Positions 55,040 through 64,000 are shown, numbered from the stretch's first letter. The stretch is 64,000 nt of DNA from Branchiostoma floridae (GCF_000003815.2 NC_049988.1:1190309-1254308), one strand, 5' to 3'. The notes: generated from the letters alone by a model not told the origin. Program-made: numbers and translations.

Positions 55040-55690
55040 AATTTGGCCCCCTGTACCCTGGTATTACAACCGAATTACCTGAAAATTGGCATAGAGGTGC
55101 CTTGAACATATTCCCATATAGATTCAATAACATTTTTGGCATAAAATACAACAAAATGCCTGATTTTCAATTTTTCTGGCAATTTTTTGAGAAAAAAGGA
55201 CATTTTTGTATCCTGTACCCTGGTTTTACAACCGAATGACCTGAAATTTGGTATAGAAGTGCCTTGATCATTTGCCCATATAAATTCAAAAACAGTTTCG
55301 GCATACAGTACAACAAAATACTTAGTTTTGCGATTTTTTGCCAATTTTCTTTACCAAAAAAGGACATTTTTGGCTCCTGTACCCTAGTTTTACAACCAGA
55401 TGACCTGAAATTTGGTATAGAGGTGCCTTGATCATTTGCCCATATAAATTCAATAACACTTTTGGCATACATAACAAGAAAATGCTTAATTTTGTGATTT
55501 TTTTTCCATTTTCCCCCCAAAAAATACACTTTTGGCTCCTGTACCCTGGTTTAGCAACCAAATGACCTAAATTTTGGTGAAGAGGTGCACTAGATATTTA
55601 TTCAAATGACTCACGTATAATGTTTGGCATAAACCACTTCAAAATGATATATTTGGAGATTTTGGGGGTCATTTTCCAATGGCCAGAGGG
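55040..55690. repeat. Tandem repeat of ~163 bp, four copies
   Basis: TGTACCCTGG recurs at 55051, 55214, 55378 (TAG) and 55539. Each is followed by ACCTGAAATTTGGTATAGA, a GTGCCTTGATCATTTGCCCA phrase and an A-rich AAAAAAGGACATTTTTGG. The preceding segment 54890-55010 is a fifth, much diverged copy. Open frames on the minus strand are due to the repeat. Confidence 0.9.
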
Positions 55691-55799
55691 GTCAATGACC
55701 TCAAGGACGTTGACCCCTGAAGTCTGCACCTTCTAGGCCTGTTGTACATGTCTATATAACTTGATTAAATAGGCAACCAGTCACTTAGCCTAAATCAAT

Positions 55800-56400
55800 A
55801 TTCTGAATATGATTTGGCAGCCAATCAGCGAGCCTGGTGTTATCTGGAAGAGCCCATTCTCGCACGGAGGGGTTCTTTTTTGTAATTCATTTTTGGACTT
55901 TCGTGATTATGTAAAGACTTTTAGTGGAAGTACTTTTGGACTGGTCTGATTTGGAATTTTACATTGGGTGTGTTGGAAGAGTTCATTATTGCTCGGAGGA
56001 GGGCATTTTTCTTAAAATTCATGTTAGGACTTTGGTGATTATGTCAAACTGCTCCACTTTACATGGGGGTATCACAGGAAGATTACATTCTTGGTCGGGG
56101 GTGTGTATTCAAATTTAGTTTTGGACGGGTGATGATTCAAAATTACATTTTTACCTTTTAATGCACCCTTTTTCAAAAGTCAATTTTGGACAGGGTTTCT
56201 TATTCAAAATACCATGTTTTCAGTTTGAGTATTTCTGGACTGGTCTATTGTGCGAATTCATATGGGATGCACTGAAAGAGTCCATTCTTACATAAGGAAA
56301 TTTTGTAAAATTCATTTTTGGGCTGATTAGTAGAAGTGATTTTTAAGCAGAAGTGTTCCGTTTTTTCACTTAGGTGATTTTGGAACAGTCTATTGTTGTA
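55800..56400. repeat. Loose tandem repeat of about 120-130 bp
   Basis: Phrases GGAAGAGCCCATTCTCGCAC, GGAAGAGTTCATTATTGCTC and GAAAGAGTCCATTCTTACAT, each followed by AAATTCATTTTTGGACTTT-like sequence, recur three times. Old and diverged. Confidence 0.55.
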
Positions 56401-56492
56401 TGGGGAGGGAGATGGCTGAAATATGCTTTTTTTGCTCTCAAGCAAATGTTGGCCTTTCTAGTTTGAAGACTAAAGGCATTTTTATTACTTAC

Positions 56493-56606
56493 CGATGTCA
56501 CAATGAGCGCCCTCCCAGCCAGCCACACATGTACACGTGTAGTTATTCAGTCCGTCATGACAGGTGGCACCGTTCTGACATGGGTTGGAGGTACACTCAT
56601 TGGTGT
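56493..56606 (-). CDS. EGF exon 13
   Basis: [35 protein letters not shown]; complete. With the next exon it forms a pair repeated at 57937/58190 and 51464/51717. Confidence 0.88.
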
Positions 56607-56735
56607 CTGTTGGAGAAAGAACAATAAATAGAGCTTTTTGGCGAGTAGTTAAAACCTAAAACCAAATCGGGGATCTGTAAGTACCCTAATTATTATCTGT
56701 GTCTATTTGGTAGAAAGGCGATTTGTTTGGTTTAC

Positions 56736-56849
56736 CGTTGTCACAATGCAGACCTTCCCACCCATCCCCGCATTCACACGTGTAGCTATTCGCTTCATCA
56801 TGACACGTGGCACCGTTCTGACATGGATTGGATGAACACTCATTGGTGT
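56736..56849 (-). CDS. EGF exon 12 (EANSY subtype)
   Basis: [20 protein letters not shown], ends [13 protein letters not shown]. Protein identical to exon 19 at 40443. Confidence 0.88.
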
Positions 56850-57266
56850 CTGTACAAAAGAGCAAAAGTAATTATCATTTTACGTGGAACAAAAATGTTA
56901 ACAGGATTGTAACTTTATCATTGAATAATAAAATGGTGAATGATAAACTTTATCATTGTCTATGCAATGATAGGAGTTTTATTAAATGTTGAAGGTTTTT
57001 TTCTTTGAATATTCAATACAAATAATACAAAATGAATCTTAAAAGGGACGTATAATAACATACATATTTTGGAAGCATAAAGTGCAAAAACAAATAATTT
57101 GTTTACAATTGTTCTTCCAATCATTTACATTGTCGTAGCTGTAACTGTTACAGCAGTTACAAAAATTCGTCTTTAACGTATTTAATAATGAGTTCTTTGT
57201 TATATTACAACCGTGCCAGTTTATTTTCTAGCTATTTTAATATTTAAAGGCATTTTCATTATTTAC
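56850..57266 (-). other. Intron that preserves the empty insertion site
   Basis: 57165-57225 (AATTCGTCTTTAACGTATTT, AATAATGAGTTCTTTG) is homologous to the sequence on both sides of the 9.5-kb element and contains a single TTAA. It is therefore an unoccupied version of that target. Confidence 0.75.
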
Positions 57267-57380
57267 CGATGTCACAATGAGTGCCCTCCCAGCCAGCCAC
57301 ACATGCACACGTGTAGCTGTTTAGTTCGTCATGACACGTGGCACCGTTCTGACATGGGTCAGAGGAACACTCATCGGTGT
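57267..57380 (-). CDS. EGF exon 11
   Basis: [16 protein letters not shown], ends [13 protein letters not shown]; protein identical to exon 24 at 38807. Confidence 0.88.
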
Positions 57381-57557
57381 CTGTATAGGAGAGAGAACAA
57401 TAAATAGAGATATAACATTAACATATTCAGTGCATTATCTTTGCATATGAAATTAGAGGGTAAAAATGTACCAGACAATGTTAAGTTATTTCAAAGAATA
57501 TAAGTTTTCCAACATCTTCAGAATACAACACGAATTAGCTAAAAGACTGTCATTTAC

Positions 57558-57671
57558 CAATACCACAATGCAGACCCTCCCAGCCATCCGTACATGTACA
57601 CGTGTAGTTATTCAGTCCATCATGACACGTGGCACCGTTCTGACATGGGCTGGAAGAACACTCATCCGTTT
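57558..57671 (-). CDS. EGF exon 10
   Basis: [35 protein letters not shown]; complete. Confidence 0.88.
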
Positions 57672-57936
57672 CTGTATAAAAAAGAAAAAAAATACAACAT
57701 TTAACGTGTGAAGAAAATGTCAACAGGTTTGTATCTTAATCTTTGTGCAATGAACTGAGTTTTGTTGAAATTTGAAAGTTTTCTTGAATATTCAATTAAA
57801 GCAATACAAAATAAATGGCAAATAGGACTTAACAGCAGTTACAACAATTCGTCTTTTTAATTTAGTGTTGTTATTAAATAAACGTGCCAGTTTATTTTCC
57901 AGGTTGTTGAAGATTAAAGGCATTTTCATCATTTAC

Positions 57937-58050
57937 CTATGTCACAATGTTCACCCTCCCAGCCAGCCACACATACACACGTGTAGTTATTCAGTTCGTC
58001 ATGGCACGTGGCACCGTTCTTACATGGGTCGGAGGAACACTCATTGGTGT
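57937..58050 (-). CDS. EGF exon 9
   Basis: [35 protein letters not shown]. Acceptor CGTATAG. Complete. Confidence 0.88.
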
Positions 58051-58189
58051 CTATACGAAACAGAACCACAAATAGAGATACAATATGCTTTATGGCGAGT
58101 AGTTCAAACATGAAACTTAAACGGGGATATGCAAGTACCCTAATTATTATCTGTGTCTATTTGGTAGAAAGGCGATTTGTTTGGTTTAC

Positions 58190-58303
58190 CGTTGTCACAA
58201 TGTTGACCCTCCCACCCATCCCCGCATTCACAGGTGTAGCTATTCGCTTCATCCTGACAGGTGGCACCGTTCTGACATGGATTGGATGAACACTCATTGG
58301 TGT
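58190..58303 (-). CDS. EGF exon 8 (EANSY subtype)
   Basis: [20 protein letters not shown], ends [13 protein letters not shown]. The residue after the third Cys is Q rather than H. Confidence 0.88.
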
Positions 58304-58664
58304 CTGTACAAAAGAGATCATTCTACGCGTGACGAAAATGTCTATAGGATTGTAACTGTAATCTTTGTCTATGCAAGGATCTTATTAAATGTTAAAAGTT
58401 TTTTCTTGGAATATTCAATCAAACTAATAGAAAACTAATTTTGAATAGGACTTATGATAACATACATATTTTGGAAGAAGATATTGCCAAACAAAAAAAT
58501 GTCAATTACAATTGTTCTTCCTTCCATTCACGCAGTCGTAAAAGTAACAGCAATTACAACAATTCGTACTTAAGGTTGTTGATATTGAATTGTTTGTTAC
58601 GTCATATAACTGTGCCAGTTTATTTTCTAGTAATTTGAATATAAAAGGTATTTTCATTATTCAC

Positions 58665-58778
58665 CGATGTCACAATGAGCTCCCTCCCAGCCAGCCACAC
58701 ATGCACACGTGTAGCTGTTCAGTCCGTCATGACATGTGGCATTGTTGTTACATGGGTTAGAGGAACAATCGTTGGTGT
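58665..58778 (-). CDS. EGF exon 7
   Basis: [16 protein letters not shown], ends [17 protein letters not shown] supplies a possible N-glycosylation site next to the O-fucose threonine. Donor GTGAAT. Confidence 0.87.
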
Positions 58779-58954
58779 CTGTAGTACAGAGACCAGTAAA
58801 TAGAGATAAACATGTAAACATATTCGGTGTATTATATTGGCATACGAACGTTTAGTAGAATCTTGTACCGGAAATTATAAGACCATTTTTAAAGAATAAC
58901 GATTTCTCAATATCTTCTGTATTCAACGTAAAGTAGCTAAACACTGCTATTTAC

Positions 58955-59068
58955 CAATATCACAATGCAGACCCTCCCAGCCTTTCACACATTCACACGT
59001 GTAACTGTTCAGTTCGTCATGACACGTGGCACCGTTCTGACATGGATCGGAGGAACACTCGTTGGTGT
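58955..59068 (-). CDS. EGF exon 6
   Basis: [16 protein letters not shown], ends [13 protein letters not shown]; complete. Confidence 0.88.
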
Positions 59069-59215
59069 CTGTAGAAGTTAGAACAATGAATTTAGATATA
59101 ATATGTAAACATATTCAGTGTATCATCTTGGCATAGAACGTTTAGTAGAATACTGTACCAGAGATTGTTAAAACATTTTTAAAGAATAAAATTCTCTTTT
59201 ATATTTAACGCAAAG

Positions 59216-59276
59216 TTTAGTCCATCATGACACGTGGCACCGTTCTGACATGGGCTAGAAGAGCATTTGTCTCTGT
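59216..59276 (-). pseudogene. Half EGF exon (N-terminal half only)
   Basis: Acceptor TTACAG then [20 protein letters not shown], after which the sequence runs straight into intron-like AACTTTGCGTTAAATATAAA. The last three cysteines and the donor are deleted. Confidence 0.8.
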
Positions 59277-59497
59277 CTGTAATTGAGGAATCGAACAAAT
59301 GCTGCCTTTTTATACTGTACACAATTCAACAGTGTAACAATGAAATAGCATTTATCATAGTGATAGATGAGTTATTTAATTTGGTTTTTAGAATATAAGT
59401 ACATGTTTGCAGTACTCAATTAAGTCCAAACATTTTCAGTGTTTGTTAGATAAAGTTAAATTTGTTTAACAGTGCTATTCAAGTTTCTTTTATGCAC

Positions 59498-59611
59498 CGT
59501 TTTCACAATGCAGACCCTCCCAACCTGCTCCACATTCACACGTGTAGCTGTTCAGACCGTCGTGACACGTGGCACCGTTCTTACATGGGTTACAAAAGCA
59601 TTCGTCTATGT
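59498..59611 (-). CDS. EGF exon 5 (seven cysteines)
   Basis: [16 protein letters not shown]: the O-glucose serine is replaced by an extra cysteine, giving an odd number of cysteines. Ends [13 protein letters not shown], donor GTGCAT. Splice sites and frame are otherwise intact. Confidence 0.82.
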
Positions 59612-59810
59612 CTGTAATTGAGGAATAGAACGAACCGTTGACTCAACAAAGGCCACAATTCAACAGTGTAACAATAAATACCATTTCTGATAGTTAAAAT
59701 TAGTTACTTAATTTATAATATTCGTACATTTAGGTAGTACTCAATCAAATCCGAACATATTCAGTCTTTGTTAGATAAATTTAAGTATGTTTAAAGTTTC
59801 AATTAAGCAC

Positions 59811-59924
59811 CGTTATCACAATGCAGACCCTCCCAACCAGCCACACATCCACACGTGTAGCTGTTTATCCCGTCATGACACGTGGCGCCGTTCTGACATG
59901 GGTTGGAGGAACACTCATTGGTGT
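59811..59924 (-). CDS. EGF exon 4
   Basis: [20 protein letters not shown], ends [13 protein letters not shown]; donor GTGCTT; complete. Confidence 0.86.
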
Positions 59925-60104
59925 CTGTAGGAGTTAGAACAATAATAAGAGATAGCTTATGTAAACATATTCAGTGTATTATCTTGGCAAACGAACGTTT
60001 TAGTAGAATCTTGTACCAGAGATTGAAAGAGCATTTTCAAAGAATAACGATTTCCCGATATCTTGGGTATTCAATGCAAAGTAGCTAAGATACTGCTTTT
60101 TACC

Positions 60105-60156
60105 AATATTACAATGCAGACCCTCCCAGCCTTCCATGCATCCACACGTATAGCTA
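60105..60156 (-). pseudogene. Half EGF exon (C-terminal half only)
   Basis: SYTCGCMEGWEGLHCNIG with a good donor, but the first half and acceptor are deleted: upstream it joins directly to TAACAATACATTTAG, sequence that normally lies in the intron. Confidence 0.8.
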
Positions 60157-60297
60157 ACAATACATTTAGATATAATATGTGAACGTATTCAGTGTATTAT
60201 CTTGTCATACAATCTTTGTAGCAGAATCTTTACCAGAGATTGTAGAAACATTTTTAAAGAATAAAAGTCTCCAATATCTTTCGTATTTAAGGCAAAG

Positions 60298-60358
60298 TTT
60301 AGTCCATCATGACACGTGGCACCGTACTGACATGAGCTAGAAGAGCATTCGTCTATGT
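60298..60358 (-). pseudogene. Half EGF exon, duplicate of the one at 59216
   Basis: [20 protein letters not shown] then the same AACTTTGCCTTAAATAC junction as 59216. The identical breakpoint shows that the truncated exon was itself duplicated in a unit of about 1.08 kb. Confidence 0.82.
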
Positions 60359-60580
60359 CTGTAATTGAGGAATCAAACAAACCGTTGCCATTTTATACTG
60401 TACACAATTTAACAATGTAGCAATGAAATAGCATTTATCATGGTTATAGATACGTTATTTAATTTGATTTTAATAATATTAGTAAATTTTAGTAGTACTC
60501 AATCAAGTCTAAACTTTTTCCGTGTTTGCTATATAAACTTAAGCTTGTTTAACAGTACTATTCAAGTTTCTTTTACGCAC

Positions 60581-60694
60581 CGTTATCACAATGCAGACCC
60601 TTCCAACCTGCCAAACATTTGCACGTGTAGTTGTTCAGTCCGTCATGACACGTGGCACCGTTCTTACATGGGTTGGAGGAACACTCATTGGTGT
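60581..60694 (-). CDS. EGF exon 3
   Basis: [35 protein letters not shown]; complete. Confidence 0.86.
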
Positions 60695-60869
60695 CTGTAG
60701 GAGTAAAAACAATAACTAGTGATATAATATGTAAACAAATTTAGTGTATTATCTTTACAAACATTTTAGTAGAATCTTCTACAAGAGGTTGTAAGAGCAT
60801 TTTCAATGAATAGAAATTTCCCAATTGCTTCTGTATTCAACGCAATGTAGCTAAAATACTGCAATTTAC

Positions 60870-60983
60870 CGATATCACAATGCAGACCCTCCCAGCCATC
60901 CGCACATGCACACGTGTAGCTGTTTAGTTCGTCATGACAAGTGGCATTGTTCTTACACGGGTTGGAGGAACACTCATCGGTGT
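60870..60983 (-). CDS. EGF exon 2
   Basis: [16 protein letters not shown], ends [13 protein letters not shown]; complete. Confidence 0.87.
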
Positions 60984-61345
60984 CTGTAGGAGTTAGAGAA
61001 ATAGATGAACAAATTTAGTGTATTATCTTCATCTACGAACGTTTTCAGCAGAATCTTGTACAAGAAATTGTAAGAGCATTTTGAAAGAATAACAGTTTTC
61101 CAATATCTTCCGCATTTAACGCAAACTAGCTAAAACACTACTTTAAGCCTTCTCACATTAGTTAGGACGCATGTGCGGCGACAGGAATTCTAGGTAATAT
61201 GTCAAAGGCTAAGGCACACGAAAAGAAAACAGAACCTGTCTGAACATTGTTATGCAAATCGAAACAATGGTGAAAACAAGGACTGTTTACTTTTTGTGTG
61301 CCTTACCCTTTGACATATTACCTAGAATTCCTGTCGCCGCACATG

Positions 61346-61465
61346 NNNNNNNNNNNNNNNNNNNNNNNNNNNNNNNNNNNNNNNNNNNNNNNNNNNNNNN
61401 NNNNNNNNNNNNNNNNNNNNNNNNNNNNNNNNNNNNNNNNNNNNNNNNNNNNNNNNNNNNNNNNN
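61346..61465. other. Assembly gap (120 N)
   Basis: 120 N inside a long hairpin; the hairpin probably caused the gap. Confidence 0.99.
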
Positions 61466-61571
61466 CAATGCAGACCCTACAAGCGAGACGGACTTCGGCA
61501 GGGGTAGTGGTTCAGTCGCTCATGACAGGTGTCATGTTTCATACAGGGGTTGTAGGAACATTGGTTGGTTT
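61466..61571 (-). pseudogene. Dead EGF exon inside the inverted-repeat element
   Basis: TNQCSYNPCMKHDTCHERLN is recognisable, but the fourth to fifth cysteine region reads CRSPSRL followed by a stop, and the acceptor AG has become AA (CCTACAA|AAACC). Its C-terminal end touches the gap. Confidence 0.8.
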
Positions 61572-61746
61572 TTGTAGGCGTAGGCACACGAACTGGTCAT
61601 ATAACATGTCAGCACATTGTGAGTAATATCGTTACAAACGTGATAACAGAGTCTGTTTCCTGAGTGTGTGCGGTCCCCTTTGACGTATTACCTTGAATTC
61701 CTGTCGCCGCACATGCGCCCTAACTAATGTGAGAAGGCTTATTTAC

Positions 61747-61860
61747 CAATATCACAATGCAGACCCTCCCAGCCATCCGCACACGCACACGCGTAACTGT
61801 TCACTTCGTCACGACACGTTGCATTGTTGTTACATGGGTTGGAGGAACACTCATTGGTGT
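61747..61860 (-). CDS. EGF exon 1 of the Notch-type array
   Basis: [39 protein letters not shown]; complete. The donor lies only 7 bp from the end of the TA-flanked element. Confidence 0.86.
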
Positions 61861-62182
61861 CTGTGGGAGTTAGAACAATAAATAGAGATTTAATACTTAA
61901 AGGTTCAGATATCCAGTGTATCATCTTCGCATACGACCTTTCTTACTGGAATCTTGAATCAAAGATTGTAAGTTATTTTTAAAGATCAAAAATTTCCAAT
62001 ATCTTCCGTATTTATAGCAAAGTTTGCTATAGTTTGTCAATATAATGAATTATGTTCAAGTGTCATAGTAGTCAGTACCCAAGAAAATGCAGTCAGTATC
62101 ATTGACAGTGTAGTCAGTATAATAGACAGATTTTACCAAGCGAAATATAATCAGCACAAAGCTTTGGACCATGTACCTTTAA

Positions 62183-63107
62183 CCCTATTCAGACCGGGGG
62201 GGGGGGGGGTCTTTTGAGGCCCGCGCGAACTTTGATGTCCTATAACGCCAGAACGGCTTACGCTAGAGCCACCAAACTTTGTGAGTTTTCCAAAAATTTT
62301 TGGCAACGATTTCTCGAAGTTTGACAAATTTTCCATTTTTTCGTGTTGCCATGGCAACCGTTTGTTGACAGGCTGTTTTGCCAAAAATCACTATTTTTGG
62401 TTCTAACAATGTATTTTTCACATTTATTTGCTATATTACTGCTATTTTGTTACATAAATAAAATCTTATATTATTTAGCATATCTTTCATAATTATATAT
62501 GCATAAATTATGCTAATTTGATGACGTCATCAGCCCAAAATCCAAGATGGCGGACCGTATGGCCAGGTCAAGAATAACAAGCTAATTATCCCTTAAAATT
62601 TATAACTACCTGGTATTTTTTCACCAAAAACCATCTAAATAAATGAATTGAGTCTATTTCCATTGCCCTTTGTGATTATTTGTTGCAGACAAAGGATTTA
62701 AAAAAATTCAAGATGGTGGATATAATATGGCGGAGCCCAACTGGTATCTTAGATGTGCATGACGTCATTTTATGACGTCATCTTGACGTCATTGATGTTG
62801 CACATTATTATTCTGTTATCTGCACTTGTTGTTACATTTTTGTAGAATAACTTGAAGTTTTCTGAGAATACCCTTTTTTCATGGGTCAGGCCAATATAAT
62901 CAAATTGATGACGTCATAGTTACGTCATCTTACGTCAACGCAACGTCAAACGTCAAATACTTGTCAGATATTATGTCGATATCATGTCCTGAAAATTTGG
63001 TGGCCTTACGGCAAGTCGTTTTAGAGTTATAGGACTTCAAAGTGGAGGGCCTCAAAAGCCCCCCCCCCCGGTCCAGGGATGACCAAAAAAGCCCGGTCTG
63101 AATAGGG
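62183..63107. mobile_element. Non-autonomous piggyBac-type element, 925 bp
   Basis: Flanked by TTAA (62179-62182 and 63108-63111). Ends CCCTATTCAGACCGGG inverted at both sides, followed inside by a G/C homopolymer and a further inverted match of about 90 bp (CTTTTGAGGCC, TCCTATAAC). Interior is AT-rich with many TGACGTCA-type palindromes between 62520 and 62930. No protein is encoded. The ends differ from those of the 9.5-kb element, so it is a different family. Confidence 0.8.
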
Positions 63108-63209
63108 TTAAAAGATCACCACAGAATAACATAAAATGTTTAACTGGATAATCTTGGTATGTTTTATATAACAGATAAAACACTATAAAGATAAAGACAT
63201 CACCCTAAC

Positions 63210-63332
63210 CTTCACAAGATTTACCATCCGCTGCCACCACATATCCGTCTGGACAGGCACATTCATACCCGCCTGGTGTATTAGCACACTGGTACTCACA
63301 GCCATGGTTCGTCAGTACACACTCATCAATAT
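63210..63332 (-). CDS. Fibrillin/fibulin-type calcium-binding EGF exon
   Basis: 123 bp, phase 1-1, acceptor TACCACAG and donor GAAG|GTTAGG. It encodes DIDECVLTNHGCEYQCANTP then GGYECACPDGYVVAADGKSC. The spacing (short C1-C2, G-Y before C5, long C5-C6) is that of cbEGF in fibulins, and it lacks the O-fucose motif. It marks a different domain class upstream of the Notch-type array. Confidence 0.88.
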
Positions 63333-63731
63333 CTGTGGTAGAATATAATTTGTCACATGCCACATTTTGAGTAATTAAGAAAGAGAAATAAGCATGAAGG
63401 TGACATTCTGGGTATCTAATATGCGCAAAACATATTACTACAGATTTAGGATAGGAAGTGCTTAAGGGAAAAATTTTGACAGGTAGACATTGATCATAAA
63501 AAATATCATATTTGTATTTAACAACATTTGGTTTAAGACTTTTAAAGCTTAAAACACTCTATTGCCAATAGATGCTTGGTTTGCAAAATGATTATGTGAA
63601 TGGAATGTGTGTGGAATGAGGTGTTGAAAATTGTTCGTTGAAAATCAAACGTAGGACCCAAACACTTGGTCATGCATAAGAAACATATAGTATAATATGA
63701 TTTGATATTTGAAATGTCATTATATCTGTAC

Positions 63732-63845
63732 CTTCTTCACAGGTTAGTCCTATCCACCCACGGGAGCAGATACACATGTAATGGTTGTCTTGATTGTGGC
63801 ATTGACCTCCGTTCTTGCAAGGGCTGCTCGCACACTCATTAATAT
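63732..63845 (-). CDS. Notch-type EGF exon, most N-terminal in the window
   Basis: DINECASSPCKNGGQCHNQD, NHYMCICSRGWIGLTCEEG; acceptor CATAG, donor GAAG|GTACAG. O-glucose motif present, O-fucose Thr/Ser replaced by Gln. It is diverged from the array, so it belongs to the older N-terminal part. The gene must continue past the right edge. Confidence 0.88.
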
Positions 63846-64000
63846 CTATGGCATTAAAATGTTTATTTTGGATTTTAGCCTGTTCAGCAGAACGGTTAAA
63901 ATAAATGATAATGATGCACACCGTAAGTCTGTGCACTTACTCTACTGTAATGGGAATTTCGTGACATGTATTTATAATTTATAAACCATTTTGAAAAGAT

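Larger units (their letters stand above)
61146..61739. mobile_element. TA-flanked inverted-repeat element enclosing a dead EGF exon
   Basis: Left end AGCCTTCTCACATTAGTTAG (61146) and right end, inverted, AGCCTTCTCACATTAGTTAG (61739), matching for about 75 bp through the GGCGACAGGAATTC phrase. TA lies outside both ends, and joining the flanks restores the normal CTACTTTA-TTTACCAATATC intron/exon junction. A second inverted arm at 61297-61345 (GACATATTACCTAGAATTCC) runs into the gap. The interior holds 61466-61571, a dead EGF exon. Alternatively two copies of one small MITE flank a piece of the array. Confidence 0.6.

Overview
The window looks like genomic DNA of a cephalochordate (amphioxus, Branchiostoma-type). 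The grounds are a dense mix of decayed non-LTR retrotransposons, tRNA-derived SINEs, MITEs and long minisatellites, polydactyl C2H2 genes of alternating CGECGYRT and CDQCDYSA fingers, and a very long series of near-identical one-domain EGF exons with phase-1 introns. The genus is inferred; the animal origin is clear from the splice sites and repeats. Two runs of N (54481-54580 and 61346-61465) are assembly gaps.

Layout. 1-1.5 kb: a tandem satellite of about 160 bp. 2.4-3.0 kb: a broken LINE reverse-transcriptase tail. 4.8-7.1 kb: a minisatellite of 39-45 bp units. 7.6 kb: a hAT-type MITE with an 8-bp target duplication. 9.1-20.4 kb: three tandem paralogous zinc-finger genes on the minus strand (ZNF-A, -B, -C). 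Each has a non-coding first exon with two conserved direct repeats and one large coding exon, and each has frameshifted, decaying fingers at its 3' end. 20.6-23.6 kb: two LINE fragments. 22.8-63.9 kb: what I read as one large minus-strand gene for a modular membrane protein. In coding order (from high to low coordinate) it has two EGF exons at 63 kb, 31 intact Notch-type EGF exons from 61.9 to 36.2 kb, a Ser/Thr/Pro-rich exon, a SEA domain split over three exons, an EGF-like domain split over two, a transmembrane helix and a short cytoplasmic tail. Splice phases fit at every junction I could check. A tandem duplication of 3.5-4.1 kb (28.3-35.9 kb) sits in one of its introns.

The most striking object is inside another intron of this gene. 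Positions 41826-51370 are bounded by TTAA target duplications and by short inverted repeats beginning CACTTTATTA, and they carry a complete piggyBac-type DDE transposase (648 aa, 48911-50857). Most of the remaining 9.5 kb is GC-rich sequence resembling ribosomal DNA: the first ~210 nt of 18S rRNA with its upstream leader, plus spacer-like repeats. It looks like a piggyBac transposon carrying host rDNA and spacer. The unoccupied site can be read from paralogous introns of the same gene. A second piggyBac-type element (925 bp, TTAA, a different terminal repeat) lies at 62.2-63.1 kb, and a TA-flanked inverted-repeat element at 61.1-61.7 kb encloses a dead EGF exon.
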